Of a DNA stretch of 64,000 nt, positions 9,620 through 21,169 are shown in pieces (position 1 is the first letter of the stretch; every line of letters begins with the position of its first letter). The stretch is from assembly GCA_030620095.1 (NCBI GenBank), contig JAUTXW010000945.1, positions 716,001 to 780,000 of the forward strand, in the 5' to 3' direction. The notes under the pieces are model-generated. The model searched no databases, was not told the origin of the DNA, and was given only the letters and a program-made list of their open reading frames with translations. The translations under genes were made by a program, and so were the position numbers. This stretch comes from Kuschelorhynchus macadamiae. Lineage: Eukaryota > Arthropoda > Insecta > Coleoptera > Curculionidae.

Positions 9620-9900
9620 GTATTAAATAATAACCCCGATTTCGATGATGCTCTAATAATTTAAATTCGAAGAATAAAGAGCGAAAAAAGACATATTAAA
9701 CCACCAACAATAGTAATTGAAATTCTGAAAACTGGGGGTTTGCTACCTTTAATACCGATTTTTGCCGGTGGAGAAGCCGGGATCGCTAAAGCTGTAAATG
9801 ACGCCCGTTCAGCAAAACTTAAATTAGAAGAAGAAATTAACGATACAATAAAACTAAGGAGGCAATGGAAATGGGCAAGGACTTTACTTAAAACGTTTTA
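9620..9900 (+). pseudogene. Polinton capsid-associated protein relic
   Basis: After a broken lead-in, a frame near 9720-9900 has KTGGLLPLIPIFAGGEAG followed by IAKAVNDARSAK. The pattern (a Gly/Leu/Pro-rich hydrophobic segment, then IAKAVND and a Lys/Glu helix) is typical of the small protein encoded next to the protease in insect Polintons. I place it as a minor or penton-associated protein by position only. It ends in a basic RRQWKW segment before a stop at the start of the protease relic. Confidence 0.6.
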
Positions 9901-9989
9901 AAACTGGCTATGGATTTTTTGCACCACCTATTCCAAAAATTCAAAATACCCAATTTTGTGAGACTTTTATAAAAAATCGACTATCTAAA

Positions 9990-10262
9990 AAATTCTAAGA
10001 AATAAATCAGCAAAAGTTAATTTCGGCAATTCCTGGCACCTATTGGACAGGCTATAAAAAGGTGGAAATAACATTTATTACTTTGATAGTTTTGGTAAAT
10101 TACGTCCATCTTTAGAACTTTTAAATATTTTAATTCTAATGGTGGTTCTAATATATTTTATAATCATGCTCAATATCATTACTATAATCTTACCATTACC
10201 TATATATTTACTTTGTCGGGACGAGAAGAATAATAATTCAATCACGGAAATCTGGTACACAT
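9990..10262 (+). pseudogene. Polinton adenain-like cysteine protease relic
   Basis: Remnant of the Polinton maturation protease (Ulp1/adenain fold), which cleaves capsid precursors. Visible pieces are a THW-like phrase with a Gly-rich run before YYFDSFGKLRPS, then, after a one-base frame change, YFNSNGGSNIFYNHAQY. The YYFDSFG core with a preceding His-Trp and a following Pro is the recognised signature. The Asn-Cys-Gly segment with the catalytic Cys is not recognisable. At least two frame changes and stops are present, so it is non-functional. Confidence 0.7.
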
Positions 10263-10560
10263 AACCCACATGTTTTATCCAGAAGTGGCGCCAGGTTTTA
10301 AAATTGTTAAGAAACCTTTAAACCTCGGTAAACCTGCATTTAAAGAAGTTCTCTTAACAATACGTCAACTGAAACAACCGACAGTCCAAGGCTACATTTG
10401 GGACAGTTAACATCTTAAAATAGAGCGTTGTTCATTTCCCAAGGATTTAATCTAAAGAAAAATAATAATTTAGTTTAGTTTTAAGTTACATGTTAGGTCA
10501 AGCCTCCAACGATTTTTCCTAATATTCAACCGTAAGTGTGTCTATAGTCAAAAAAGAAAT

Positions 10561-11668
10561 GAGTTCCAACATCCTGAGAGTGGGAGTCAGAGTAATTAGT
10601 GACGATGAAATAATAAATTACCAATATCATACTCATCAACCGTACTCTGCTACAATCTTGAACAAGAACGATGAAATTAGGAGACTGATTTAAACCTAAG
10701 ATCTCTATACCTATATAAATTTTTTTGTAATTTGGCTAACAAAAGGTCAGTGAAAACATAAATTTTGTCAAGAAGCTTCCTTTCTAGGAGAGCCGTTACG
10801 AATTAGGAAGAGTGAGTGAGCATCGATCGAGTAAGAAATCCTGGAATAACGTCAACTATAAAAGGCTACATGTCGTTTAAATGAAGTGAAGGAATCATTT
10901 GCAAAATACTGGATAAGACTCCTTTGAAGCTGTTGATGGGTCTTACTGAAGACTTCAACAAAATAATAATGAATATTCGACAAGGACTATTAATCAGGAA
11001 CAACAATGACCTTAATGCAATTCATCAGTTAACTGACGAAAAGGAAAATTATAAAATAACAGTCAGTAAGGTCTTATGGAAAATGCCACACCTCACCGGG
11101 AATGATAGTCAAATGTTGCGCTTGCTCAGACAATTTAAAAGCAACAGGGATTTGAATATTGCTTTTAGAAGCTCGGAACTTTTTGAATACCCTCAGTTGC
11201 AATAAAGTAAAAATCACAGGTGGGCAGCTAAATAGTCTAATCAGTTGTACAAACATAGTTTTCTAATAAAGTTGTTTCTAACCGATGTAAAAGCAGAATT
11301 GAAAAAACGCCACTCAGATTTACAAATGCACTCAAACCTAAAAGCGTATTTAAATTCTGAAGTATTTCCATATAATAACCTAAATGTGGATTATGAAACG
11401 AACAAATTTGCTATTCATTATGAGATGTATGCACAATTACAAATATATCTTACTATTAAAGATATCACAGTGATCTAGGTTATAAATCTTATGTTTTAAA
11501 AATAAAGCTCCATTGATAGCCTTTAATGTTCGCGACAAGGTGAAAATGTTCTAAAAGGTAGAGCTACGGATATTCGCTTTGAATTTGAAACAAGGAAAGG
11601 AGTGCCTGTCCATACTACCGCCTATTATCTCATACTTCATGACAGACTTATATATAAAGTATAATTCG
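10561..11668 (+). pseudogene. Polinton major capsid protein relic (double jelly-roll)
   Basis: Remnants of the Polinton major capsid protein. The N-terminal piece at about 10600-10690 shows DDEIINYQYHTHQPYSATI and NKNDEIR, the conserved start of this family. The central part, 10924-11205, has IRQGLLIRNN and WKMPHLTGNDSQMLRLLRQF, then FRSSELFEYP. 11245-11478 has YLNSEVFPYNNLNVDY, a family hallmark. A C-terminal piece at 11520-11668 matches the end of the family (ATDIRFEFETR and YYLILHDRLIY in pieces). It is split over at least four frames, with a large loss near 10690-10920. The fold assignment rests on family knowledge, the motifs on direct reading. Confidence 0.78.
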
Positions 11669-13170
11669 TACTTATAAAGTACAAAAAAATGTTGTAAATA
11701 TTTACTAATAATAATTTAAATTTAAGTATGGTGACATATTGTGTAAATCGGTTTATTAATTTCAGCATGATATTTTTAAATATTTTATTCTTTTGATATA
11801 TAACACAGCCAAAGTATCTACATTTAATTCAGTTTATATGCGCCTTTTCATATATATGAAGATGAAAATTTTGTGGTTTACAATTTTCAATGTTTTTCAT
11901 TTGATTCGTTTTTATGGTATGCAATGTGTTATTTAATTAAATACACCTGTCTTCATAATTCTAAATCAAATGAATCAATTTTGTGTATAACCCATTTCTT
12001 TTGAGTACGTTTACAAGTATATTTAACACCATGAGGCACACCATTTCAATCTAGGGATTAAGTTCAATAGAAATGTCAATGTCTGTGTATTTATTGGTTC
12101 GATCTAACAAAAACTCTAAGTGACAAGATTTTTATAAGTTAATAATTTTACCACAACTTCAACACTAAGCACCTCATGCAGTGGTTCTGAAGTCCAAACC
12201 TTTTTTAAACTTAAGAAACTATAACCCTTTATTAAAGTTAGTGTATGTTGCTGTAATAAAAAATACACCATTATACACAATAAAAAATATGTCTAATTTA
12301 CTTTAGTAGAAAAAAAAAACCAATGTGTCCAGCAGCCCCAAAGTCTTAGATCGCTTTCGAGTGAGGTGGTCTGGAAAACTGAACTGATAAGTAGGTTAAA
12401 TAAAATAAACGAAGATTACCAAATTCATATTCGTTCTCTCAAAAAAAAAGCAATTCTTCTTAATAAAAGATTTCAAGAAATCGTTCGTGTATTCATAGTT
12501 GTAATAGACTGGAAACTAATTTATCCATTTTAAGATACTTTTTACTAACTTTTAAATTGTATCTTAAAACTAACGAGTCTATTAAAAAAAATTAGTTTGG
12601 GAGGATGTAGATTCTTGTTTTAATGCGAGAATAAAAAAAGGAATTCTTAACAATTTAAAGATGAAATAATCCAAAGAGTTTTTAATTAATTCTAATAAGA
12701 TTAAAATTTTTCATTTTATCATTCATAAAATCTCAAATTTCAGAAAAGTCTTGCAAATATTTTTCAACAAAAATTCACAAATTGATCAACCTACAAATTT
12801 TACTTAATGGTAAAAAATTCACAAATGATAAAATGTTGATCAAATATGAAGAATTTTAAGAAAAAGGCAGTGGTGGGGCTTTATGTGAAATTTGATACCT
12901 AAAAATAAATATTAATTCTTTTAACCCAATAAGCGTAGGTGTGCCTACTTAGGAACATGATTTTATTAAAAAAACCAAGAGTGTTACCAATAATTAAAAT
13001 CAAGACGTTTGTTGGTTTTGGTGTTATGTCATATGTGCTATACGTGAACCCATAAAACGAGTAACTTTTCACGTACCTATGAATATATTAGTCGGTTTTT
13101 AAAATTTGACTGTATTTCATTTCCAATAGCTCTAAAAGATATTTCCAAGTTTGAACGAATGAACAACCCT
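11669..13170. other. AT-rich stretch inside the Polinton relic, no gene recognised
   Basis: No ORF or motif that I can assign. It separates the capsid and polymerase relics and may hold Polinton sequence decayed beyond recognition by eye. Confidence 0.5.
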
Positions 13171-13172
13171 TA

Positions 13173-14480
13173 ATGTTAAGCAAAATTGAATATTTTACGT
13201 TAGTTTGTAATAATATTAAATTAGATATCGGGGATTATTTTTCTGAACTGTCCAAAACAAAATTTGATTTTCCTTGTATAAAGAATTTAAGTCGTTTACT
13301 GGTTACCCAAATGGGTAAAAGTGATTTTGTCAACAATGTCCTAATCATTTTAGCATTTAGCCAGTTTTAAAAAGCATTCAAGGATTGTCAGTTATTAAAC
13401 GAATATAAAATTACATTACCAAAGGAAAATGAAAATAGTTTAACTTTTAAGAATGTATCTAATAATTTATTGATTCCTTTTGCTATTTACGCAGATTTAG
13501 AGAATTCTTTTCACGTATAATGACATGAATTGCACGGGAAAATCGAGAATATATCAAAAACATGAATACAAGTACCAGTATACAAAAATTCAATTGTATA
13601 CTGGTAAAAAGTATCAAGAATAGCTATGAATAAATAAACAAGCTTTGTATCAATCAAAAGTATTCGTATCGGTAATGGGTCTTTTTCAGAAGACACTTAT
13701 CAAGTAAGAGGCCATTGTCATTTAACAGGAAAATTCCGGGTATCTGCATATAAAATATGTAATCTAAATTTGTCAGGCAGGAAAACCTTACCTGAAATAT
13801 TCCATAATCTTTCTGAGTATGATAATCACTTTATTATTAAGATCCTTTGTACAGAATTCAAAAACAAAATTACCTTGCTTCTGCTTAATAAAGAAAAATA
13901 TATATCACTGACCAAATACATCGAAAATTTAAACGTTAGCTTTCGGCTTACCGATTCATTTCGATTCACAACTCTTTGAAGAAATTGTCATCTTATTTAG
14001 AGGATCATCAGAAAACTGTTATCAGAAACTACTACCAGGACGATGAAAAATTTAAACTAGTCACCAGAAAACGTGTATTTCCTTATACCTTACTGTTGCG
14101 AAAATTTACAAGACAGAAGTTTATCACTATTACAATTATTTTATAGTTCTATTACTAATTATATCATATCAGCTCAACAGTATCATATGCCCCTAGGTGT
14201 GAGATACATTTAATATTAAAACACTTCGGGAATATGCTGAGTCGCAGTTAAAACTGATGTCTTGCTTTTAGTTGATATATTTTCAATGGCACTTATCAAT
14301 TAGACTGTCTACTATACAGTTCCTGGATTAGCATTTGAAAAAAAACTACAGAAGTTAAATTTGACCTTTTAACATATATTAAGACTATTAGGTTTATTGA
14401 GAAGGGTATCAGAATGGGAATTTCACAGTGTTCAAATTAAAAATCATTAAAAATTCTTCAAAAAAATGAATAACGCACCA
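13173..14480 (+). pseudogene. Polinton protein-primed DNA polymerase B relic
   Basis: Pieces of the N-terminal and exonuclease part of a protein-primed family B polymerase. Around 13420-13510 there is KENENSLTFKN, then FAIYADLENSF, the YAD.E exonuclease I motif. Around 13700-13980 there is the Zn-knuckle-like VRGHCHLTGKFR with a following ICNLN, then LPEIFHNLSEYDNHFIIK (exonuclease II), NKEKYIS and RLTDSFRF. A later piece near 14240-14430 shows TDVLLLVDIF and GIRMGISQCSN, the run-up to the polymerase domain. The YIDTDS-type palm motif is absent, and the sequence stops short of the mariner at 14691. Many frame changes; inactive. Confidence 0.78.
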
Positions 14481-14690
14481 TATGGACACAACTGAAAATA
14501 TAGGCAAATATCGCGAAATAATAATGAAAGTATTGTTAAAAATCTAAGGGTGTTCAGTCTTCAGCATTGATGACTATTATCAGTTTCTTTTTAATAATTC
14601 AACTCCTCTTCTCTTAGAAACATGCTGAAGGCAAAGTTTACTAAAATATTTTATTCAGTAAACTTTGCTGAAGGCCAGTACATATAGATA

Positions 14691-17278
14691 TACAGGATGT
14701 TCCTTAATGACATGCTAATATTTAAGGGGGTGATTCTTGGACCCATTATAAGAAAAAATCTTCATATGAACTTATGTCCTAAACGTCTTAACTTTTGAGA
14801 TACAGGGTGCTAAAGTTTTCAGAAAAAAAATTATTTTTTTAAATAACTGTGATACTACTGTAGATATCTTTATGAAATTTGGTACACGTGTTCTATGCAT
14901 CAAGATGCATTTTCTAATGTACAAGCAATTTTATTCTTTTTACCAGTGGCGTCCGTACGCGTTTTGCTTAGAATATTTTTGGAGAAAAAAATGGTACGCC
15001 ACTGCTTTATCTTAAAATAAAAATTATTTTTGGAATTCTCATTCATTTCTGAGCAAAGTCGATCTCTTGATTTTCTTTCGGCCGACGCATAGTTTTCGCT
15101 TAAAAAAATAAAAATCGTTTTACTTCAGGGTCAAATCGTTAAAAATCTGATGTGGTGACTGTTGTGTGGAAAGCGTTTTTTTTTCTTTTTTCGTGCTATT
15201 CAGTTCATTTAATAATAAATATTAATTAATTTAGAAATAAGTAATTGATTTACTTTACTTTAGGATTGATTACTTTAGGAAACAATTTTTAAAAAACTTT
15301 CATGTGCCAATAAATTACAGCGGGGATTTCAGCTTGCAGAAAACAAAGTTTACAGAAACGGCTTAATTTTATTAATTATTAACAATACTAACATTAATTA
15401 TAAAAATTGTTGGAAGTGGCCACCTTCACTTAATATGCATGCTTCCGCCCGTCTACGCATGGAATTGCGCACTCGTTCAAATATTCCCGGCGTATTCCGT
15501 ATAGTTTCACTCGAGGCAACTATTCGCTCTCTTAAATCTTCTACAGTGTTAACGGGAGTTTTGTACACTAGAGTTTTAAGGTGCCCCCATAAAAAGAAAT
15601 ATAAACTATTGAGATCGGGGGATCTTGCGGGCCATTGCTGAGGTCCTCCGCGACCTATCCAACGATCAGGATAAACTGTATCTAAATGATTTCGGACAAT
15701 TACGCTGAAATGAGCCGGTGCTCCATCGTGCATGTACCATATGCGATGCCTTAACGCAACTGGTACATCTTCAAGCAACCCAGGTAGTTCTTCTTCGAGA
15801 AAATGCAAATAAGACCGTCCATCAAGACGTCCTGGTAGGAAAAATGGGCCTATGGAGATGATTACTAATAATTCCTGCCCAAACATTAAGCGAAAATTGT
15901 TCTTGAAAATGGGTTTCGGTTATTGCATGCGGGTTTTCTTCCGCCCACACATGATTGTTATGGAAATTTTGAATAGCATTCCTAGAAAAAGTTGCTTCGT
16001 CTGTGAACAAAATTTGTGACTCAAACTGCGGATTTAGTGTAATACTCTGAAGATACCACTGAGAGAAGTTCACACGCTGTGGGAAATCCCTGGGGAGTAA
16101 TGCCTGTACTCTTAGAATATGATATGGATATAACAAAAAGTCAACTAAAATACGCCAAACAATTTGGTGACAAATATTCAAAGCTCTAGCGATCTTCCTC
16201 GTACTCGTCTCAGGATGTTCGTCGATTTCTTGCAGCACCGCTTCCTCAACTTCAGGTGTTCTGACAGTTCGAGGTCTGCCTTCCGAAGTACCTTTATTGA
16301 AACTACCTGTTTCGCTAAGTCGGCGATGAATATTCGAAAAGGTTCGGCTATCTGGCAAGGCACGATTAGGATATCTTTCCTGATAAATGCGTCTGGCTTC
16401 TGTTGCATTACCATCTGCGAGGCCATATGCGTAATGCATTGCCGCCATTTCCGCATTCGTATAATTTACCATATTTAATGATATTATTCGAAAAAACGGC
16501 GAAAATAACTTCAATAACTTCAATAAAACACTAAAAACCAAAGAGATGACACACTGAGATGGTTTTGAACACCAACAGCTTACTTTAAGTCATTTGACAT
16601 CGACGTTTGTAAAAACGTAATTTATTCCAGGACTACTAGATTTATGGGTTTAAAAATTATTATTAGTTGGTATTGAGATATTATGAAGCAATTTTAACTC
16701 AATTATTTAATCAAGAACGGACCATCAGACGAGAAAACTTTTTCGTTTATGAACACATTCGATGTCATAATTTTCTTTCACCCGATAAATAAGCGATTTC
16801 CACACAACAGTCACCCTATCAGATTTTTAACGATTTGACCCTGAAGTAAAACGATTTTTATTTTTTTAAGCGAAAACTATGCGTCGGCCGAAAGAAAATC
16901 AAGAGATCGAATTTGCTCAGAAATGAATGAGAATTCCAAAAATAATTTTTATTTTAAGATAAAGCAGTGGCGTACCATTTTTTTCTCCAAAAATATTCTA
17001 AGCAAAACGCGTACGGACGCCACTGGTAAAAAGAATAAAATTGCTTGTACATTAAAAAATGCATCTTGATGCATAGAACACGTGTACCAAATTTCATAAA
17101 GATATCTACAGTAGTATCACAGTTATTAAAAAAAATAATTTTTTTTCTGAAAACTTTAGCACCCTGTATCTCAAAAGTTAAGACGTTTAGGACATCAGTT
17201 CATATGAAGATTTTTTCTTAAAATGGGTCCAAGAATCACCCCCTTAAATATTAGCATGTCATTAAGGAACACCCTGTA
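14691..17278. mobile_element. long-TIR mariner-like element 1
   Basis: The element starts TACAGGATGTTCC and ends GGAACACCCTGTA, flanked by TA on both sides (14689-14690 and 17279-17280), the mariner-type target duplication. The TIRs are very long, about 14691-15172 and 16795-17278, and nearly identical by eye. Each TIR holds CAGTGGCGTCCGTACG and, about 60 bases further in, a partly inverted GTACGCCACTG. Element length is 2588 bases. It carries one transposase gene on the minus strand that has a single visible defect. It interrupts the Polinton relic. Internal parts of its TIRs resemble those of element 3 (45803-48556). Confidence 0.9.
15398..16472 (-). pseudogene. mariner-like transposase of element 1 (single frameshift)
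   Basis: Cut-and-paste transposase with an N-terminal helix-turn-helix region of the DUF4817 type and an RNase H-fold DDD domain. The start is the Met at 16472 (MVNYTNAEMAAM); upstream Mets in the same frame precede no domain sequence. Motifs: YQERYPNRALPDSRTF and RPRTVRTPEVEEAVL in the DNA-binding half, ILFTDEATFSR (first D), WYMHDGAPAHFS (second D) and WPARSPDL (third D). There are 36 residues between the last two. The frame changes between NVWAGIISNHL and IGPFFLPGRLDG: one extra base in + 15849-15860 explains it. The C-terminus ends GGHFQQFL. Without that shift the protein would be about 358 residues. Confidence 0.88.
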
Positions 17279-17284
17279 TACTCT

Positions 17285-17930
17285 CCCGACATCCGGCTGT
17301 AAAAATATACCATTTGTTTTACATAAATGACCTAAAGTTGTATGCAGCAAAGAGACAACAGCTCCATAGCCAATGGGAACTTGTCTCAACGTTTAACAAT
17401 GCCATTCATATGCAGTTCGGATTGAAAAAATGTGCGTACGTCAATCTGAAAGCAGGAAAAAATGTACTATTCGAAATTCTTATTTTTACCTGCCGAAGAA
17501 CAGTATAAATACTTAGTGATACATCAAGCTGTAACTGTATATCACACTAAAATTAAACATCAAGTGGAGAATGTTTTAACACAAGATTAAGTATGGTCAA
17601 AAGCAAAGAGCACACCTATAATCACCTACAGGTGACCTACAGTTTTTTCATCGTCCGTTGGTCGTCGACGGATATTGAGGTGCTTGATAAGATACTTAAA
17701 ACAACGCTAACTAAATACTGTTCACACCACCCGAACTCTTCAGTCTATAGACTGTGTCTCAAAAACGCTCATCACTCCTCCACGGTGCAATAGTACAAAT
17801 TGACTGCGACTTGTCTCAGTGACTTTGGCTCCATGAAGAACACCTGAAAGAAACGTTACGTTCTACCTGGAAGCAAAAACAATTGCATGGTAGCACAGAA
17901 AATATAGCTAATATTCACGGTTCATTCCTG
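17285..17930 (+). pseudogene. non-LTR retrotransposon fragment (RT end and C-terminal domain)
   Basis: The frame from 17314 begins with a variant of the RT active site (FYINDLKLYA where YMDDLKLYA is usual) and continues NAIHMQFGLKKCAYVNLKAGK, the segment after the active site in several insect non-LTR elements. Further on, in another frame, are WSSTDIEVLDKILKTTLTKY and HHPNSSVYRLCL, the conserved C-terminal domain of the same family. At least three frame changes. Both the N-terminus and the 3' end are missing. It directly abuts the mariner's right end. Confidence 0.65.
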
Positions 17931-18354
17931 TTGCCAAGTTGTGCCCATATTCGTGTTTTCACAAGACAACAAAACGGGTTCTCGATATTACTAGTTTAAA
18001 TTTATTATGATATGCTTGAAATAATTACTTTTATTCTAATTGCGATACTCAATTTAATCGAACATACAAATTTCGGAAAATTGCTATAAATATTAAAGTT
18101 TTTTCTACGTAAATGCAGCCCTGTTTTCCACTTTTCAAGATTGGGTTAACAAAATTCACCCCTAAAAAGGTCCCGTTACATTGCTCTTAAAGCGTTGCTG
18201 CGGAATAATATCTCCTAAAAGATTTTATAAGAACGACTTCCAAAAAGCGCTCGAACAACTAATCAATATATGTTTTCTGTTTGTATATTTGACTGCTGAA
18301 GGTGCGTATACAGTCATACAGTCAGTTACATTTCATCTATCACAAACATCATAA
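17931..18354. other. spacer, no gene seen
   Basis: AT-rich DNA, no motif recognised. Confidence 0.5.
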
Positions 18355-18915
18355 AGAGAATGCCTTACTACCAAAATTTAGGAATAACATGTTTAGGTAG
18401 CAAACAATTAGCTCTCAAAATTTGAACAACATTATGTGGGGACATGGGAAATTCATCCCTTAAGTAAGAAGTAAAAAAATTACTTTACTATGGTAAAGCG
18501 AATGCCTTACTGTAAAAACGATAAGCCCTCAATATTTAAACAAGATTCTATGGGGATATGTGGTTGAAATGTATCCATTAAATATATAAAAATGTATGGT
18601 ACTATGATAAAACGAATTCCTCACTATCAAAATGTAGGAGTAACCCCACGTCCCCATAGATGTTCAAACGTTGAGGGCTAATTGTTTGCTATTTAAACAT
18701 GTTGCTCCTAAATTTTGGTAGTGAGGCATTCGCTTTATCATAGTAAAATAATTTTTTAATTACTTATGGTATGAATTTCAAACCCATGTCACCATAGAAT
18801 CTTTTCCAAACATTAAGTGCTAATTATTTGCTATCCAAATATGTTACTCCTATATTTTGGTAGTAAGGCATCAGTTTTATCATAGTATAAGAAATTATTA
18901 ATTAAGGGATGAACT
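18355..18915. repeat. foldback of inverted tandem units
   Basis: The left arm carries ACTACCAAAATTTAGGA, GCAAACAATTAG and CCCTTAAG; the right arm carries the inverted versions (CCTAAATTTTGGTAGT, CTAATTGTTTGC). Within each arm the same roughly 150-base module occurs twice: ATGATAAAACGAATTCC with TCACTATCAAAATGTAGGAG in the left, and ATTTTGGTAGTGAGGCATTC then ATTTTGGTAGTAAGGCATC in the right. The symmetry centre is near 18635. It is non-coding. Confidence 0.75.
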
Positions 18916-19989
18916 TCAATCCCTTTTCCACCTATTATTTTTTTAACGTGTTTGCGACTTATGGTTTCCTGAAAGGGTATATAGGTTTAATCCAAAATAT
19001 GAATTTTACAGAAAAAAATGACTTGTTAGGACTTTGCCACTCCATAAAAACTCAATGGCCAGTCAAAGAAATTTTGTTGTTGCTAAGTTCCCACCTATTC
19101 GCAAATATTACCAAAATTAAAATATGAATTGATAATATTAAAATATAAAAAAAAAACAAATTGAATATAGTTTTCCGAAACACTGCAGACGAAAAATATT
19201 TTATTTTCTAAATGAGTTACTTTAATTTAATTTTAATTATACAGAACGCATCAAACAAAATGATATATTATGAACTATGTAATGAAACTTAGTTTATATA
19301 TCTTAAGAGAATAATATTGCCACAAAAACTGCATATTTTCTATAAAAAAAACTTAGGAAGTGAATAACAATCCAGTTAAAAAACATGTTACCGAAGGTAC
19401 TTTCTATAGCGGGTTTTAAAATTTCTGCATGAAATCGAGAATTTTGTATACCTTGTAAGTATTCTTAAAATATTAAGAATAATCAGTAATAGATGTTAAA
19501 CGTTCATCTATATTTAAACTGTAGATTAATTTGTAAGATAATCCAAAGTCTACTGAATAAATATAAGTCACGGCACTCGGCGAAAACCGTAAAGTAACTT
19601 TTCATCGCCCCGTACCTGCCTTGGCTCTCGGCGGATTCAAACACGTCTCAGTGGCCTACCCAGTGTCTCGAACTCGCGTTGCGAATTGGAGTTATATCTA
19701 GAAGGAAAAGCCGAACATTCCCGGGCGATCGTGCCTGTCGGCGCAAGCCAAGACTGGCAATACTTTTAATTTTCTATACATACTAAAACATCTTAATACG
19801 TCAAAAAGGGATAAGTCCTATGCCATTATACTAAAAATGTCATTTTCTATGAAAATATAAAGATAAAGATTTGGCATGCTATTTAAAAATCGAAAGTTAT
19901 GGTCACTTTCGGGCCGGACGTAGCAAACTACTACAAACTTGTGTTTTAATATCAAAAGACAAAAAAGTGTAAGCCACTAGAGAATCACG
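18916..19989. other. spacer with one short unassigned ORF
   Basis: An ORF at 18909-19127 (72 codons) shows no recognisable motif. A GC-richer patch at about 19565-19760 stands out from the AT-rich background and lacks tRNA-like A and B boxes. Nothing else seen. Confidence 0.4.
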
Positions 19990-21169
19990 CGGTATAGTTG
20001 GCAATAGCGCATATTTTTGGCCTGGATGTCTTAGGGGGAGTGTCTGATCAAGGCTACAACGTTTATAAGCTCGTGAAAGGAACTTTAAAGCTCACAGAAA
20101 ATTGTCCAAGTTTTTTTGTTGATGGTAGAGAGAATTATTTTTTCACCTTCAAATTCGTTTTAAGGAATGTTACAACAAATAACATGTATTTAGACAAAAT
20201 TTACGTATTCGACAAAACTAAAGAATACACGCTGGATCCAAAAATATCTAATGACCATATATATCCGAACAGTTTTCAAAAAATGAAAGTTAAATTGGCT
20301 ACACAGATATTTAGCTACTCAGTAGCAGTGGCGATGTTTACCCATATTGATTTCAATGTACTTCCTGAAGAAGCAAGACCTACCGCTGAATTTATAAAAA
20401 AGATGACTGTTTTTTTTGATCTTCTCAACTCAAACACTTTGGCATATTTTGGAATATTCATGGGAATTGAAAAGCAAATGACCTTCCTAAATCAAATGAG
20501 TCACCGGTTTAAATATTTCAGAGTAGAAAATAATGATGGAAAGAATGTCACAAAACAACTTAAATTTATTTTTGGTTGGAGATTGACTATCAGGGCTTTT
20601 ACCATTTTATTTAGAAAACTACAGACGAAAGAATATAATACCTGTTTACAAGGAATATCAATCAAGATTGCTTAGAATTTTTTTTTTGGGAAAATCAGAA
20701 GTTGCTGTGGACACGTTAAAATTCTACACCTATACAATTCTGTCGGTCTTTCAAAAAGATTTTTTCCATGCGACATTTTGACCATGTCGAGGGTGCAAAT
20801 TCTATGGATAATATCAACGAAGTTTTACTTAATATTACACCACATTTATAAAACGGTGTTGTGACACCACAACCCCTGATCAGACCAAAATTAAATTTGA
20901 TAAAAGTTCACACACGCGACTATCGAAATCTCAAAACTCCTAAAGGAAATGGATTAGTTTACGTAACTGTATATTTGCTAAGAAAGTGTTTGCAGCAGCA
21001 TACTTGTGAAATATGCATAAGTTTTAACGAAAGTAATTTGTTAGAGGAAAAAGGAACTACGTTTTGTCATTTGAAACCTTACAATCCTAACACCTATGGA
21101 GGATTAGTTGAGCCGTATAGGACTATTACAGAATATCTGAGCGCACTGGAAAATATATTTACAAACTAA
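19990..21169 (+). pseudogene. P-element transposase relic (central and C-terminal parts)
   Basis: Long relic of a P-type transposase. The open part 19998-20675 has GGVSDQGYNVYKLVKG (the RNase H-like SDQG motif), HIYPNSFQKMKVKLATQIFS, VLPEEARPTAEFIKKM and VTKQLKFIFGWRLTIRA, all in P-element order. After frame changes at 20676-20860, 20861-21169 continues with NGLVYVTVYLLRKCLQQHTC, EICISFNESN, THFC-type residues and a Leu-rich end. The THAP DNA-binding N-terminus is missing. Stops and frameshifts, including a run of T's at about 20680, make it non-functional. It resembles the relics at 7568 and 23330 in domain content. Confidence 0.82.

Larger units (their letters stand above)
9600..14690 (+). 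mobile_element. Polinton/Maverick relic (virus-like giant DNA transposon)
   Basis: Four Polinton proteins are recognisable in order on the + strand: a hydrophobic capsid-associated protein, an adenain-like protease, the double-jelly-roll major capsid protein and a protein-primed family B DNA polymerase. All are interrupted by several stops and frameshifts. Intact Polintons are 15-20 kb and also carry an RVE integrase and a packaging ATPase; neither was found, and no terminal repeats were seen. The right part is cut by the mariner inserted at 14691. The copy is old and cannot be functional. Confidence 0.8.

Noticed and set aside
19565..19760. GC-richer patch with GGATTCAAAC, considered as a tRNA or SINE head
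   Set aside because: No A box or cloverleaf; spacing does not fit.
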